From Zizania palustris (Eukaryota; Streptophyta; Magnoliopsida; Poales; Poaceae), in NCBI GenBank assembly GCA_019279435.1, contig JAAALK010000286.1, positions 17,255,931-17,319,930 on the forward strand: a stretch of 64,000 nucleotides of DNA, written 5' to 3'. Shown here piece by piece: positions 1 to 10,764 of this stretch. How positions within the stretch are numbered: position 1 is the first letter of the stretch; each line of letters begins with the position of its first letter. The notes beneath the pieces were generated by a model. It did no database searches and was not told the DNA's origin. It saw nothing but the letters and a program-made list of their open reading frames with translations. The position numbers and the translations under genes were made by a program.

Positions 1-190
1 TTGACGGATGCTTTGAGCCAGTGACTTGAAGTCCGTAAATTAGGTTCAAATGAATAATACTTACCTCCGCAATTAGCTTTGTTCCTCTAGTGCGTCCACT
101 AGAAGTAGGAATCATCTTGGGAAGCATGCATTATTCGAACTATAGACTTTATTTATTCAAAAGGTGTTTACAAATGATTACAAGGAGCCC

Positions 191-1320
191 CTAAGAGAAG
201 TATCGCTTAAGGTGATCCGCATGCCATGCATGCTTCAATTCTTCACCTTCTAAATTAGCTAATTTAAAAGATCTGGGGTGTCCTAATCGTACAATGATAT
301 ATGGTCCTTCCCATTTATTTCCTAATTTCCCCAGAGAAATAATGCTCCGCAATACTAAATGGCCCGGTTTAAGTTCATTACGCTTTACTTTTGGGTCATA
401 CCAAGTCTTCGTTTGATGTTGATACTTCGTCAGGTTAGCAACAGCTCGAAGTCTTATTTCTTTAGTTAAATCCAGTGAAGTCTATCTTTCATTTTCCATT
501 TAAGGTTCGATGGTGCGGACGGATCCTCCTTTAAGCTCCATCGACGTCATGGCTTCATCTCCGAATAGTAATCTGAAAGGGGTGAAACCTGTGGACCTTG
601 CTTGTGTGGTACGAATGGACCACAAAATCTTCGGAAGTTCTTTGGTCCATAGCCCCTTCGCTAATCCTACTATTCTTCGATTCAAGCCTGACAAGATATT
701 ACAATTAGCTCACTCGACGGCTTTAGTGGATTGGGGATGACGGGCAACTACAAAGCACATTTCAATACCAAGACCTTCGCAGAACTCTCTGAAGGGTTCG
801 ACATCGAACTGAGTGCCATTGTCAATTGTCAGCTATCTGGGCACTCCGAATCTGCAAATAATATTTTGCCAAAAAATTTTTTTGCACATTCTTTGAAGTG
901 ATAGCGGTGAGGGGTTTTGCTTCGGCCCAATTAGAAAAATACTCAATTGCTACCACTGTAAATTTTAGACTACCCTTTGCCATCGGGAAAGGGCCAATAA
1001 GATCCATTCCCCACCGGGCCATCGGCCAAATCAGAGTAATAACTTGAAGAGGTGCTGGTGGACGATAACTTTGTCTTCCCATCCATTGACAACCTTGGCA
1101 AGTGCAGACTAAAGGCTCCGTGTCAGCTACTATTGTAGGCCAATAGAGCCCCTAGCGAAGTGTTTTGCCTACTAAAGCTCGAGGGCAAGATGGCAACCAC
1201 AAAGACCTTCATGAATTTCTCGGAGTATGTCTTGGCCTTCAGCTTGGGAAATACATTGGAGTAGGCGAGAACATACTCCAGCCTTGTATAAAATAATGTT
1301 GACAATATGATAGTTCCGGG
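191..1320 (-). pseudogene. G1 integrase, degenerate
   Basis: This is a retroviral-type integrase that would insert element cDNA into chromosomes. The HHCC zinc-finger remnant (HEGLCGCH ... CTCQGCQ) lies at about 1090-1290. The core shows the first acidic residue in GMDLIGPF (about 995), the second in a VDNGTQF-like stretch (about 810), and a Glu in the expected AVE position. That Glu is followed at once by a TGA where related proteins have Arg, a CGA to TGA change. The C-terminal GPYIIVRLGHPRSFKL and HADHLKRYFS motifs end at a TAG at 191-193. Several frameshifts and stops split it into short frames (500-694, 822-1082, 1123-1305). It is not functional as it stands. Confidence 0.82.
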
Positions 1321-1322
1321 CT

Positions 1323-2320
1323 CTTAACTATAGTCTTGTCAGCTTTGGGTCTTCGGGAAAATTAGCTTCGTCTTGTAATAAATCCATGATTGAACTCCGC
1401 CAATTGATGCTTGGTATGCAAATGACCTCCGCAGGAGGGAGTTGGGGAACCGAAGGGGAGGCAAGCTCTTCATAAAAATCCCCTTCCAGGATATTTAGGG
1501 CTCCGGTTGCAGCTTTTGCCAAGATGTTTGCTTGTATGTTACGGGCTCATGCTATGCTCCAAAAAGAGATCCCTTTAAATGTTGCTTCTGTCTTGCGGAT
1601 TTCTTCTAGATATTTAGTAATACCCCTTTAAATGCTAGCTTCGACCCCCCTGCTTGAAACTAAATACCCTAGCAATTTTTTAGCTTGAGCCCCGAAGATA
1701 TATTTTTCGGGGTTGAGGCGAACTCCACATTCTCGGAAGCTCTCAAAAGTTTCTACTAAGTCTAGACTATGTTGGTGCTTTAAAGCACTGTTTATTACAA
1801 TATCATCCATATAAGCCTTGACATTGCGACCTATCTGGTGACCTAGAGCCTTAGCAATCAACCTTGAAAAAGTTGCCCCGGCCTTTCTTAAGCTGAAGGG
1901 CATTATAACATAACAAAAGACTCGTGAGGGAGTTATAAAGCTTGTATTGGCTTCATCTTCGTGTTTTAACCATATTTGATGATATCGAGAGTACGCATCG
2001 AGGAAGTTTAAAAGCTCAGAGCCGGGAGTGTAGTCGACGATTTGATCAATGCGGGGCATGGGATAGGGGCCACGTGGGCATGCTTTATTCAGGGATGTGA
2101 AGTCAATGCACATGCGTCATTTGCCAAAGGCTTTTTTCTTGACGAAGACAGGGTTGACTAACCACTCCTTATGGGCCACTTCTCTAATAATCCCGGCCTT
2201 CAACAACTTTTCTACCTCTGCTTTAGCAAGTTCCGCCCTTTCTGTCGGCAATTTGCAGAGCCCCTGGTGAATAGGTTGAACCCTTTGGTTGATGAGTAGG
2301 CTGTGCTCAATGATACTTCG
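1323..2320 (-). pseudogene. G1 reverse transcriptase with RNase H deletion
   Basis: The frame at 1628-2113 holds the RT palm: MCIDFTSLNKACP, FLDAYSRYHQI, and the catalytic YMDD box in KAYMDDIVI. The upstream fingers region (RTs begin near LLKAGIIREV) is at 2117-2320. Directly after the RT, at about 1612-1625, the sequence jumps to a KYLEEIRKTE ... ILAKAATG stretch, which is the C-terminal end of the second, archaeal-type RNase H of Tat elements. The ordinary RNase H and most of the second one are therefore missing, probably more than 1 kb. The solo LTR at 2326-4391 interrupts the gene immediately upstream, and the reading continues beyond 4397. Confidence 0.82.
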
Positions 2321-3046
2321 GATGATGTTGGACCGGGAACGGCGACCAGAGGGGGGTGAATGGGAGCTTTTAAAATTTCGGGCTAAAAAACTAGCCTTCG
2401 GTTCTAGTTCTGTCTTCTGCGGAACAGGCTTCGAACACAACCTTCGAAGGTCTGGTTCGGAGGTACTTCGACAGCTCCGAACCCAGGCTTCGCAGGAGCA
2501 AAAGTTCGAAGCCAAGAAGACTTCGCTCCACTTACACCCTTCGAAAATCTACTCTGCTAAGTCAGTGCAAGCTCCGCACATAGGGTGCTTCGATCAGGCT
2601 TCACACTTCACCCTTCGCAAGAGTGGACAGCCCTCTGAGGACTTCGACCAAGTACTTGGCAGCAGCAACTGGTGCTGGGCTTCGTACACGAAGGTCTAAA
2701 CGCACACAAACAGACTTCGCTAGGGGCTTCGACACAAGAAGCAAAACGGGCCTCGATCAGGGCTTCACTAGTAAGCTGTGAGGTCTAGCCTCAAGTTACA
2801 CAGAGCGACAGCACGCTGAAAAACACACTTCGCACAAAGACAACCTTCGCCTAGATAGGCTTCGGTGCACTACAATAAGCGAGGTATGTAACGCGAGCTC
2901 AAGCAAAAAGCACAAAGAAGCAGGGCTTCGCCGCTTGAACAAGGAACACAAATAGATTGAACTCTGGATGAATACAGCGAGGTATGTGGCTACATGAGCT
3001 CAACAGTAAATGCTCAAAGTGTTAAATGTTACCTACCGAGCCCCCA

Positions 3047-3054
3047 TTTTTATA
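3047..3054 (-). promoter_or_regulatory. TATA box of solo LTR
   Basis: The minus strand reads TATAAAAA inside GTGGGCTATAAAAATGGGG, a TATA-like box in the promoter-bearing part of this LTR. The other copia LTRs here have a comparable TATAAATA box. This is a sequence match only. Confidence 0.5.
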
Positions 3055-4204
3055 GCCCACAGTTCACCCTAAGGAAGTGACTACTTTACCCCTAGGGTTT
3101 ACATTGAATTTGTCTCTACAGAACTAAGGGGTACAAAAGGTAGTCCACCTTTATTCTGGAGGCTTCTCTGTCAGCTTTGCAGAGGGGACAGCGTCAGCTT
3201 TTTGCAGAGCAGCCAGTGTCAGCCTTTGCAGTCTTTGACCTTCCGGAGCCTCCCTTCGCACGCGAGGGTGCGGTAGCTTCGGCGAGAAGCCTTGAGCCTG
3301 ATGGCCTTCGCTTCACCGAAGATGACCTCCGATACAGTGACGGTTTTGAGCCGAAGCCGTCAAAGCCCTTGGGCCTTCGCACCAACACCTCCGGAGTGGA
3401 CCACCACGGCTTCGCAGCTTCACCCAGCTCGAACTCCGTCAGTCCGTGTACCGAAGCCATGCAGGCCGAAGCACCACAAGACAACCACACTCCGGAGCTA
3501 GCCTCGCTCCGAAGCCTTCCTCACTCCGAAGCCCCACCTTCGGAGTACCACCCTTCGAAGTCCCTCCTTCGTCCAAGGCCTCCGCACGAAGCATTCCATG
3601 AGCACTTCATCGCAGTGTCTCTCCTCGAGCACACTCCTCGACGAGCCTCACCCGGACCATGCCTTCGATGCGCCTCGACTTCTGAGACCTTCGTCGGGTA
3701 CCTTCGAATGTCTCCCTCCAGAGCACACTTCGAACTCCCTGCCTCCGCAGAGGACTTGATCCATCCAACTCCGAAGTCACTCCACCGGAGTACCTTCGAA
3801 GTGCCTCACCTCCGAGGACTTTGTCTCGGAGTACCTTCAGCCGGAGCCACGCTCCGCACTCTCTGCCTTCACCTGGCGCACCTCGACCCGAGGACCGACC
3901 CGGACCACCTTCACAGCCACCGTGACGGAGCTCCCCGCTCCCCTGGCATCAAGCCTCCCGCTTGACCCAGGTTCACCTGCTACGTTTGTCCGTCGCCTCC
4001 GAAGTTCCTGCGCACCACAGACAAACAGACAAGTGTATCCAGTACTCCGGAGACCTCTCCGGGTTAGCAACCTCCGGTACACACTCCGGTGTACCGCCCA
4101 AAGTACCGAACCCTTCGGTACGAACCCAGTCATCGTGTACTATCAGACCCCTCCGACAAGCACACTCCGCTGCAACAGCTGCAGCAAGCAAACACCGAAC
4201 ACCC

Positions 4205-4322
4205 TTCGGTGAAACCACCTCCGAACATCCTTCAGAGATACAACCTCCGAAACCCCTCCGGAGGTACCCTCCTCCGAACACCCTTCGGAGGTACCACCTC
4301 CGAACCCCCTTCGGAGGTACCC
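4205..4322. repeat. Array of CCTCCGAA...TTCGGAGG hairpins
   Basis: Four imperfect units of about 26-28 bp follow one another. Each holds CCTCCGAA, a short C-rich spacer, then TTCGGAGG or a decayed version, often with GGTACC after it. Each unit is an inverted repeat with arms of about 8 bp. The array lies in the U3 part of the minus-strand solo LTR, about 70-190 bp from the LTR start, where enhancers are usually found. Confidence 0.7.
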
Positions 4323-4396
4323 CTTCGAACAGAGGTTAAAAAGCCTGTCAATCACTCATCACAAACACTGAAACCAACCCTTGGTTTCTCAGATGA

Positions 4397-5716
4397 CTAT
4401 GAGAATATCTTCGTCGGACCAAGCAAAGACATCCAAGTTTTCTTTAACTACTTCTTCTAGCGAAGTAGCAATTTCCGGAGGCAATTCCTTGCTAAACTGA
4501 ATGGGATAGTCTTTGCCGTCCTAGACAATGATCTTCATTATAATTTCACTTTTGGGGCTTGGCTAGGGGGAGGATATCTTTGAGAGCTCTCTTGACACAG
4601 GGGCATCCTCCGAATGGTCTTGCACATTATTTATCTATCTAGGATCAAGGGGTGGACCATGGCCATACTTTGTCCTTCGCGTCACAGCTTGGTCACTGAG
4701 GACTGTAAGCACTCCTCCTTGTGTGGGCATGTTTAGGCATAGATAATTGTGATGCGCCACGGCTCCGAATTGATTTAGCATTCCCCTTCCAAAGATAACA
4801 TTATAGGCATAAGGGGCATCGACGACATCAAATATCACCTCCTCCGATCTAGCCAAGAGCCCCTCTCCAAAGGTGACCTCGAGGCCTATTTGGCCGAGGG
4901 AATCCAGAGGAGGGCCTACGAAGCCTTGAAGTAGATGTTTTCATAGGATGCACAACTGGTCTAAGGCCTGGATGAAGATAATATTTGCAGAGATTTCGCC
5001 ATCAACCAACACTCTCCGGACCTCAGTTCCTACAATGTCAGTACTGATAACAAGGGGGTCCGTATGAGGGAATTTAATACCCACTGCATCAGCTGTAGAG
5101 AAAGATATAGTGACATGAGACCACTTAGGCATTTCAGCAGCCGACGAGGATGTCCCAACATGCCCTACTTCATGAACATATTCTTGCCGTTGTCGTTTTG
5201 ACATGCCGCCCAAGGTTCCTTCTCTGGAGATGGGGAGGACTACTCGCCTGTCGTGGTCTTGTTTATCTTCTTGCTTTGGAGGTGGCATAACACTGGCCAC
5301 CGAAGGCTGTCTTGGGGCTTCGAAGATGTCTACACATCCAACGGTCTGCACCGGCTCTGGATGTGTCTTGGGAGGGGCTCGATCAGTAGTGCCTCAACCG
5401 GATCTCCTCTCAAGGTACTCGCTCCACAGAGATATTATAGACTTACATGCATCGGTAGCATGGCTTAGATTCCCACCGTGTACACAGTAGAAGAAGGCTT
5501 GTGAATAACTTTGGGTCTTCAGGTCAATCTTGACTTCTTGAAGGAGGTCGATGAGGACAAAGTGGATCTTTGAAGCCATCCTTCTTCAGATTTGGCGTAT
5601 TGCTCGAAGTAGGTCATCAGTTGCGCTATTGAAGATATATGCTTCTGATGAAGCTTGTCGAGGAGGCCTGCATTTGTGACACGGTCATGCACTGCATCAA
5701 TGACGGACGATGTAGA
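4397..5716 (-). pseudogene. G1 protease and gag C-terminal region
   Basis: The minus-strand frame at 4635-4856 (FDVVDAPYAYNVIFGRGMLN) is the protease-to-RT connector typical of Tat polyproteins. Frame 4941-5351 contains the aspartic protease core with a decayed active site (VLVDGEISANIIF, where relatives read DGGS or DGSS). Frame 5394-5579 holds a gag zinc-knuckle-like stretch (YCVHGGNLSHATDAC). Frame 5519-5773 is the middle of gag and runs into the G2 insertion at 5717, so its last residues are chimeric. The natural continuation upstream is at 39870. Multiple frame breaks make this non-coding. Confidence 0.78.
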
Positions 5717-6404
5717 TGTTGACACAGAAACGTGCCCCCGCACTTGGGTCAGTTCGACGATCCAAAAGTACACGGATACTTAGGGACAAGCCTAAGCGTG
5801 ACGTAACACTGACGTCACGTTCTGACTACCCTTAGTCGTGATAAGGGGGGTGGAGTCGCCAGGCAACCATATTACACAAAATAATCCAATTAGCCAAAAG
5901 AGATAGATTAAAACAGAATAAAATCGACAAACCAGCCGGAGCCCATCTGGTTCGAAGTCTGGTGCGGAAGGGTCAACGAAGTATACCTTCGGCGTTAGAC
6001 GTGAAGTACTCCACCGAAGGGTGCTTCGGCGTTCGGACTGATCCGGCCGAAGATGGACTCTGAACGAATCTGGACGCGGTGATCACCTCCGAACAGCGGG
6101 GTTCGGTGTGAGATCTCTGATAAGTAGACCACAGGATAATGATGCGAGGGCCACGCGCAGGCGCAACTTCGTCCGATTCAGAGTATGGTCGTGACAAAGC
6201 CTGTTGACGAAGTATGTTGGCGAAGCCTATTGCCGGAGCCTACAGTCCACCGAAGGGTGTATGACGACCTCCGAAACTAATCTCTCTGCTCTAGATACCT
6301 TCTGCGAAGTAGCTCCGAATGTGCGAACCTGCAACAGAGATAATTTGAAGTACCAATTCGGCCTGAGGAACCAATTTTGCTAAGTGTTGCACTAGTAGCG
6401 AAGG

Positions 6405-6512
6405 TAGCAATCTATTACGTAGATTAGCGGATACTTCACAGGCAAAGTAACAAGGCGATAGCAATCTATTACGTAGATTAATGGATACTTCATAGGCGAA
6501 GTAACAAGGGTT
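6405..6512. repeat. 54-bp tandem duplication in G2 LTR
   Basis: Two adjacent 54-bp units start with TAGCAATCTATTACGTAGAT. Each contains the palindrome TACGTA and the hairpin-like ACTTCACAGGCGAAGT. The duplication recurs in the other family LTRs (near 39254, 43660 and 44860), so it predates the copies. On the minus strand it lies upstream of the TATA box no more than a few hundred bases from it, or just downstream in the transcript; the exact start site is not known. Confidence 0.8.
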
Positions 6513-6657
6513 ACCACTATTCCGTAGCGGCCGACGGAGGGCTTCCAGGCAAACCCATGAAGAGATACAGGAAAATAAAAGTAAAGTAAATGCAATCAAA
6601 GCATGGGCTTTGGTTTGGTTTGAGTTGGGGGGGCTCTCTACGCCGGCCTTGCTTCTC

Positions 6658-6665
6658 TATTTATA
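6658..6665 (-). promoter_or_regulatory. TATA box of G2 3' LTR
   Basis: The minus strand reads TATAAATA within CCCCTATAAATAGAG, about 330 bp from the LTR start. The same box occurs in the 5' LTR at 39504-39511 and in LTR-A at 43915-43922. In LTR-B (45113-45120) the last base is changed. Confidence 0.65.
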
Positions 6666-6997
6666 GGGGCTTAACTCCTAATCTAATCTGCTATTAATCC
6701 GACCAGATAGAGATAAAGATTGAGCTGGGAACGCATACAACTCTATCTCTGCCGTGGTGGGCTTCGGCCAGGCCCGTCGAGGCCTGCTCCTCGGGCCGAA
6801 GCTTCGGCAGCGTGGGCCTCCGAAGGCTTTCTGGCCGAAGCCCATGGGTTGGCTAGAGGCTTTCGGAGCCCATAGCTCAATGGACTTTGACCCTGTAGGG
6901 CTTCGGACAGTCCCTGGACATGTGCACTTTCCGCCCAAATCACCAAAAAATGATATTTTGATAATCTAGCCATTGATGCCATTTTTTGCTATCAACA

Positions 6998-7015
6998 CTT
7001 GCCCCTGCCTTTTAG
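6998..7015 (-). other. G2 polypurine tract
   Basis: The minus strand reads CTAAAAGGCAGGGGCAAG directly before the 3' LTR. This is the expected position and composition for the primer of plus-strand DNA synthesis. An equivalent tract lies next to LTR-B at 45453. Confidence 0.75.
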
Positions 7016-7081
7016 TGAACTAGTGAACTAAAAGCACAACAAGCTGAAGATGATACCATTCGTATCGGCTTTTCGACACTT

Positions 7082-8695
7082 TTATGATGTTTGCCACACA
7101 CTTGGGAAATACCTTTTCAAGTACCTACCATTCAAAGCTCTTCGAAACCGCTCTCCCTACAGGGATTCCAACACGTATGCGTTACCAGGAGCGGTTTCAG
7201 CTATCTTAAAAGGACCTTCCCAACTAGATGACCATTTACCAAATTTGGGACTCTTCATGCCTAAGGGTAAAATCGTTTTCCACACCAAGTCTCCTATTTG
7301 AAACGATTTTTGTTTAACCTTCTTATTGTAGGCTTTAGCTACTCTCTTCTTGTCTACTTCTATGGCTTCTAAAGCCCTTAGTCTCTTATCAGTCACTTCT
7401 TCTAGATTATCTTTTGGAAGAGTTTCATATTCGTCGACCGATAAGCCGTCTTGCTTTAACACCCTTAAGGAGCCAAGATCTACCTCTACAGGCAGAATGG
7501 CCTCTTGTCCATATACCAACTCAAATGGACTGACCTTGGTAGCACCGTGCTTGGCAATCCTACAAGCCCATAGCGCCTCAGAAAGCACCTCATGCCACCT
7601 TTTAGGAAACTCCTCAATTTTCTTCTTAATGAGCTTAATCACAGTTTTATTACTAGACTCGGCCTGACCTTTGGCCTAAGCATAGTAAGGTGAAGAGTTC
7701 ATCAACTTAATACCATAATATTCGGCAAAGTCCCTTACTTCTCTAGAAACAAATGAACTACCTTGATCTATAGTAAGGGTTTGAGGAATGCCGAATCTAT
7801 GTATGATGTGCTTCAAAATAAAATAACGTACCTCGTTGTGAGTCATGTTCTTGAGAGGTACGGCCTCGGTCCACTTAGTGAAGTAATTCGTTGCCATCAA
7901 CACGAACCGATGCCCTTTTGATGAAGGAGGGTGGATTTGGTCGATGAAGTCTAAACCCCAACCTCGAAACGTCCATGGCTTGACAATAGGATTGAGTAAT
8001 GAGGCAGGAGCCAACTGAATATTACCAAACTTCTGACATGCTTCACACCCTCTATAGTACTTGAAACAGTCTTCAGTCATAGTCGGCCAATAAAACCCTG
8101 CTCTTTTGAGCAACCAACTCATTTTTTGGGGCGACTGATGAGTGCCGCAAAGCCCTTCATGGACTTCCCATGTAGCCACTCGGGATTGCTCATGGTATAA
8201 ACACTTCAATAGTACTCCGTCGATGGTTCGGCGATACAATACGTCGTCTATCAACACAAATTTGAACCCTTGTTGCCGAACCTTCCGATCAACCCTTTGG
8301 CCAGGGTCTCTCAAATACTTGACGATTGGGACTCTCCAATCGCCCTTGCAGGTTTCAGAGCGTCTCCCTGGTCCACCTTCTGAAAAAACTTCTAAACTAC
8401 TGACTTCGGGGTGTCCCCCGAGCCATTCCATCTCCTGCCGAAGCCTGGCCGAGGTGGTCGTTCGGAGTGTGCTGGGCCGAAGCCCTTCGGAGGTTTCGGA
8501 CTCCAGGGAGCCTTCTCCGTGCAGGAGGCTTCGGCCTACTGACCTTGGCGTGCCAGCACCTTCGATCGGTAGGGTACTCTGGTCTAGGGTCCTTGGTGCG
8601 CAGTGACCTTCGGCGGTCAGAGGGGTTCGACCCAGAGGGTGCACCTTCCCATTGTTACTGGCTTTGGCAGTGAGACTAAATACCGGCTTCTCCAA
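7082..8695 (-). pseudogene. G2 integrase
   Basis: Frame 7676-8695 (its N-terminal third is a low-complexity linker) has an HHCC finger (HEGLCGTH ... CEACQKF) and two catalytic Asp positions, in GWGLDFI and IDQGSSF. It stops at a TAG (7676-7678) in SSPYYA, where relatives read Gln a few residues before the catalytic Glu. The rest of the domain continues in frame at 7157-7642 (GATKVSPFELVYGQEAILPVEVD, then the C-terminal GDLVWK region). A second TAG at 7157-7159 precedes the last block ending NGRYLKRYFPSVWQ at 7082. G3 carries the same TAG before the Glu (46134-46136). Confidence 0.85.
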
Positions 8696-8707
8696 TACAG
8701 AAAATTT

Positions 8708-9700
8708 TCATCTCCTGACTTGGTAGCCAGATGCTTGCTGAGCCAAATCATTAGCGACTGAATTGGCTTCTCTTGACATGTGAGATATTTTGAAATCATC
8801 AAAAGTAGCAACTATGTCTAGACACTTGTCCAAGTAACTATTTAGCAAGCCATTAAAACATTGAGCATTCTTAGCTACTTGTTGCACTACTAATAACGAA
8901 TCACCATATGTGTGAACATGTCTAGCGCCTACATATTCTAGTAATTCAAGACCTAGCAATAAGGCTTCATATTCGGCTTGGTTATTGGTGGAAGCAAACT
9001 CGAGTCGGGCCGAAGTTTCAAAGTGCATACCATTAGGTGATATGAGAACCACTCCAATACCTTGGCCACTCTTGCAAGTCGAACCATCAAAATGAAGTTT
9101 CCATGGCACTACCTCAACTAGAGCAATAGTATCACTCCAGCTAACATCTATGTGATGATCAACTATAAAGTTAGCTACGACTTGGCCTTTCATCGCTCTC
9201 AGGGTTTCGTAGTCCAAATCGTAATCAATCAACGCATAAGCCCATTTTCCAATTCTTCCACTTAGAATCGGCTTCTGTAACATGTGCTTTATAACATCGG
9301 TTTGGCAAACGACAACACATGTAGTGAGGAGAAGATAGTGGCGTAACTTAGTGCATGTGTAATAAAGTGATAAACACAATCGTTCCACAAACGCGTACCT
9401 GGTTTCGGCGTCCAGCAGGCGGCGGCTCAAGAATGTGATGATGTACTCCTTCCCTTCTACATCCTGGGTTAGCACGGCTCCAATCACGCTATCTTCAGCG
9501 GCGATGTATAACCAAAACGTAATCCCGGCTTTAGGTGCTCTCACCACAGGCGGTAATGACAAGCACTCCTTGATCTTTTCGAAAGCACTCTGTTGGCTTG
9601 CCCCCCAAGTGAACTCGGCTTCATTCTTTAGCTGGAGTATGGGGACAAATGCATCAATCTTGCCAGACAAGTTGGATATAAAGCGACGCAAATAGTTCAT
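8708..9700 (-). pseudogene. G2 RNase H and archaeal-type second RNase H
   Basis: A 330-codon open stretch covers the RT connection (NYLRRFISNLSGKIDAF), the first RNase H (YIAAEDSVIGAVLTQ ... ITFLSRRLLDAETRYA) and a second RNase H. The second has the acidic set LHFDGSTCKSG, QAEYEALLLGLE and YGDSLLVVQQV, plus the C-terminal SREANSVANDLA. Two RNase H domains in a row are a known trait of the Tat lineage; the second is thought to be acquired and related to archaeal-type enzymes. Its role is degradation of RNA in RNA-DNA hybrids. The frame is open here but separated from RT and integrase by breaks. Confidence 0.85.
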
Positions 9701-10759
9701 CTTGCCTAGTAATTTCTACACATCCCTTTTTCATGTCAGCGCTGTAATGTTTCTAATCTTCTCAAGTCTCTTAGGATCAATTTCTATGCCTCTCTCGTGA
9801 ATCATGAAACCTAGGAACTTACCCGCCGACACACCAAAAATCACACTTAAGTGGGTTCATTTTCAGCCCATACTATCGCATCCTATCGAAAGCAACTTTC
9901 AAATCGACTAAATGGTTTCCCATAGCGTCCGATTTGACTACAACATCATCGATGTAAACTTATAACATGACTCCTAACAAGTCATGAAAGATCAGGTTCA
10001 TAGCGCGCTGATATGTGGTGCCAGCATTTTTCAAACCAAAAGTCATGACGACCCATTCGAACAAACCGACAAAACCAGGGCATCGAAAGGCAGTCTTATA
10101 TACATCCTCTTCGGCCATAAAGATTTGATTATAACCAGCATTGCCATCAAGAAAACTTAGTACCTTGTGTCCTGAAGCATCATTGATCAGCATGTTGGCT
10201 ATCGGCATTGGGTACTCGTCCTTTGGAGTGTCTCTGTTCAGATCCCTAAAATCAATGCATACCCGTATCCTGCCGCTTCCTTTCTTCTCTACAGGCACAA
10301 TGTTAGCAACCCATTCCGCATACCTGCACGGCCTAATAAATTCAGCCTTGAGTAGTCGCTCCACTTCTTCTTTAACTCGGTCATAGACGGCCGAATTAAA
10401 GCGACGGGGAGGCTGTTTATAAGGCCTAAATCCGGACTTGATGGGAAGCCAATGCTCCACGAGCTCGCGGCTTAGCCCTGCATTTCGTTATACTCCCATG
10501 CGAAACAATCGACATATGACCAAAGTATCTTTATTACTTCAGCCTTTTAATTGGGCTGTAAATGTTGGTTTACAAACGTTGGCCTTGGGAAGCTACCATC
10601 ACCTATGTCGACCTCCTCCAAGGGATCGGCTGACGCAAAACCTTGCCCTAATTTTTCTACTTCGCTAAAGTCCTCGATGGCTTCAGCAATACCGTATTTA
10701 TTAGATCGATATTGCTCCACACGAGACTTTAGCCAATCTAGATTACTCTTGCTAGACAT
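9701..10759 (-). pseudogene. G2 reverse transcriptase
   Basis: Frame 9960-10460 covers the fingers and palm (IRVCIDFRDLNRDTPKDEYPMP, FLDGNAGYNQIFMAEED, VMTFGLKNAGTTYQRAMN). A TAA follows where the sister copy G3 has Glu. The catalytic box YIDD lies just after the stop, at 9945-9956, and is intact. Frame 10547-10759 is the segment between protease and RT (SKSNLDWLKSRVEQYRSNKYG). Further frameshifts lie at about 9720-9950 and 10480-10545. The more continuous G3 copy (59916-61319) shows the same order. Confidence 0.85.
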
Positions 10760-10764
10760 GACTA

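Larger units (their letters stand above)
2326..4391 (-). mobile_element. Solo LTR of a SIRE/Maximus-type copia element
   Basis: The 2066-bp sequence starts TGTTGGACCGG and ends GGTTTCTCA on the plus strand, so the LTR reads TGAGAAACC...CCAACA on the minus strand. It is flanked by GATGA at 2321-2325 and 4392-4396. No internal region is present, so it arose by LTR-LTR recombination. The plus-strand start matches the conserved LTR end of elements C1 and NA (GCGACCAGAGGGGGGTGAATGGG). Most of the interior is dense in CTTCG, TTCGAA and CTCCGAAG words, which open long spurious frames. It splits the G1 RT gene. Confidence 0.9.
1..5716 (-). mobile_element. Tat-lineage Ty3/gypsy element G1, 3' part
   Basis: On the minus strand this part reads, from right to left, gag C-terminus, protease, reverse transcriptase and integrase. 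It continues at 39870-41319, because element G2 inserted into its gag with TSD GTAGA (5712-5716 and 39870-39874). Its RT region is also split by a solo LTR at 2326-4391. Bases 1-190 are 3' untranslated sequence after the integrase stop; the 3' LTR lies beyond the left edge. The Tat assignment rests on RT motifs (MCIDFTSLNKACP) and the remnant of an archaeal-type RNase H. All frames are broken, so this copy is old. Confidence 0.85.
5717..6997 (-). repeat. G2 3' LTR
   Basis: This is a 1281-bp LTR with termini TGTTGACAC and GCTATCAACA. Its right side abuts a purine tract on the minus strand. It contains a 54-bp tandem duplication (6405-6512), a TATA box (6658-6665) and many CCGAAGG/CTTCGG words. 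The 5' partner at 38563-39869 is 26 bp longer, apparently through a small duplication around GTGGGCCTCCGAAGGC. Confidence 0.92.

Noticed and set aside
3177..3965. Open frame of 262 codons on the plus strand
   Set aside because: It lies wholly in the TTCG/CTCCGAAG-rich part of a minus-strand solo LTR. The repeated words lack stops in this frame, and the translation has no domain.
5810..5817. TGACGTCA palindrome as a promoter element
   Set aside because: It lies near the U5 end of the minus-strand LTR, downstream of the TATA box, and the other family LTRs have TGACGTCG or CGACATCG at this place.
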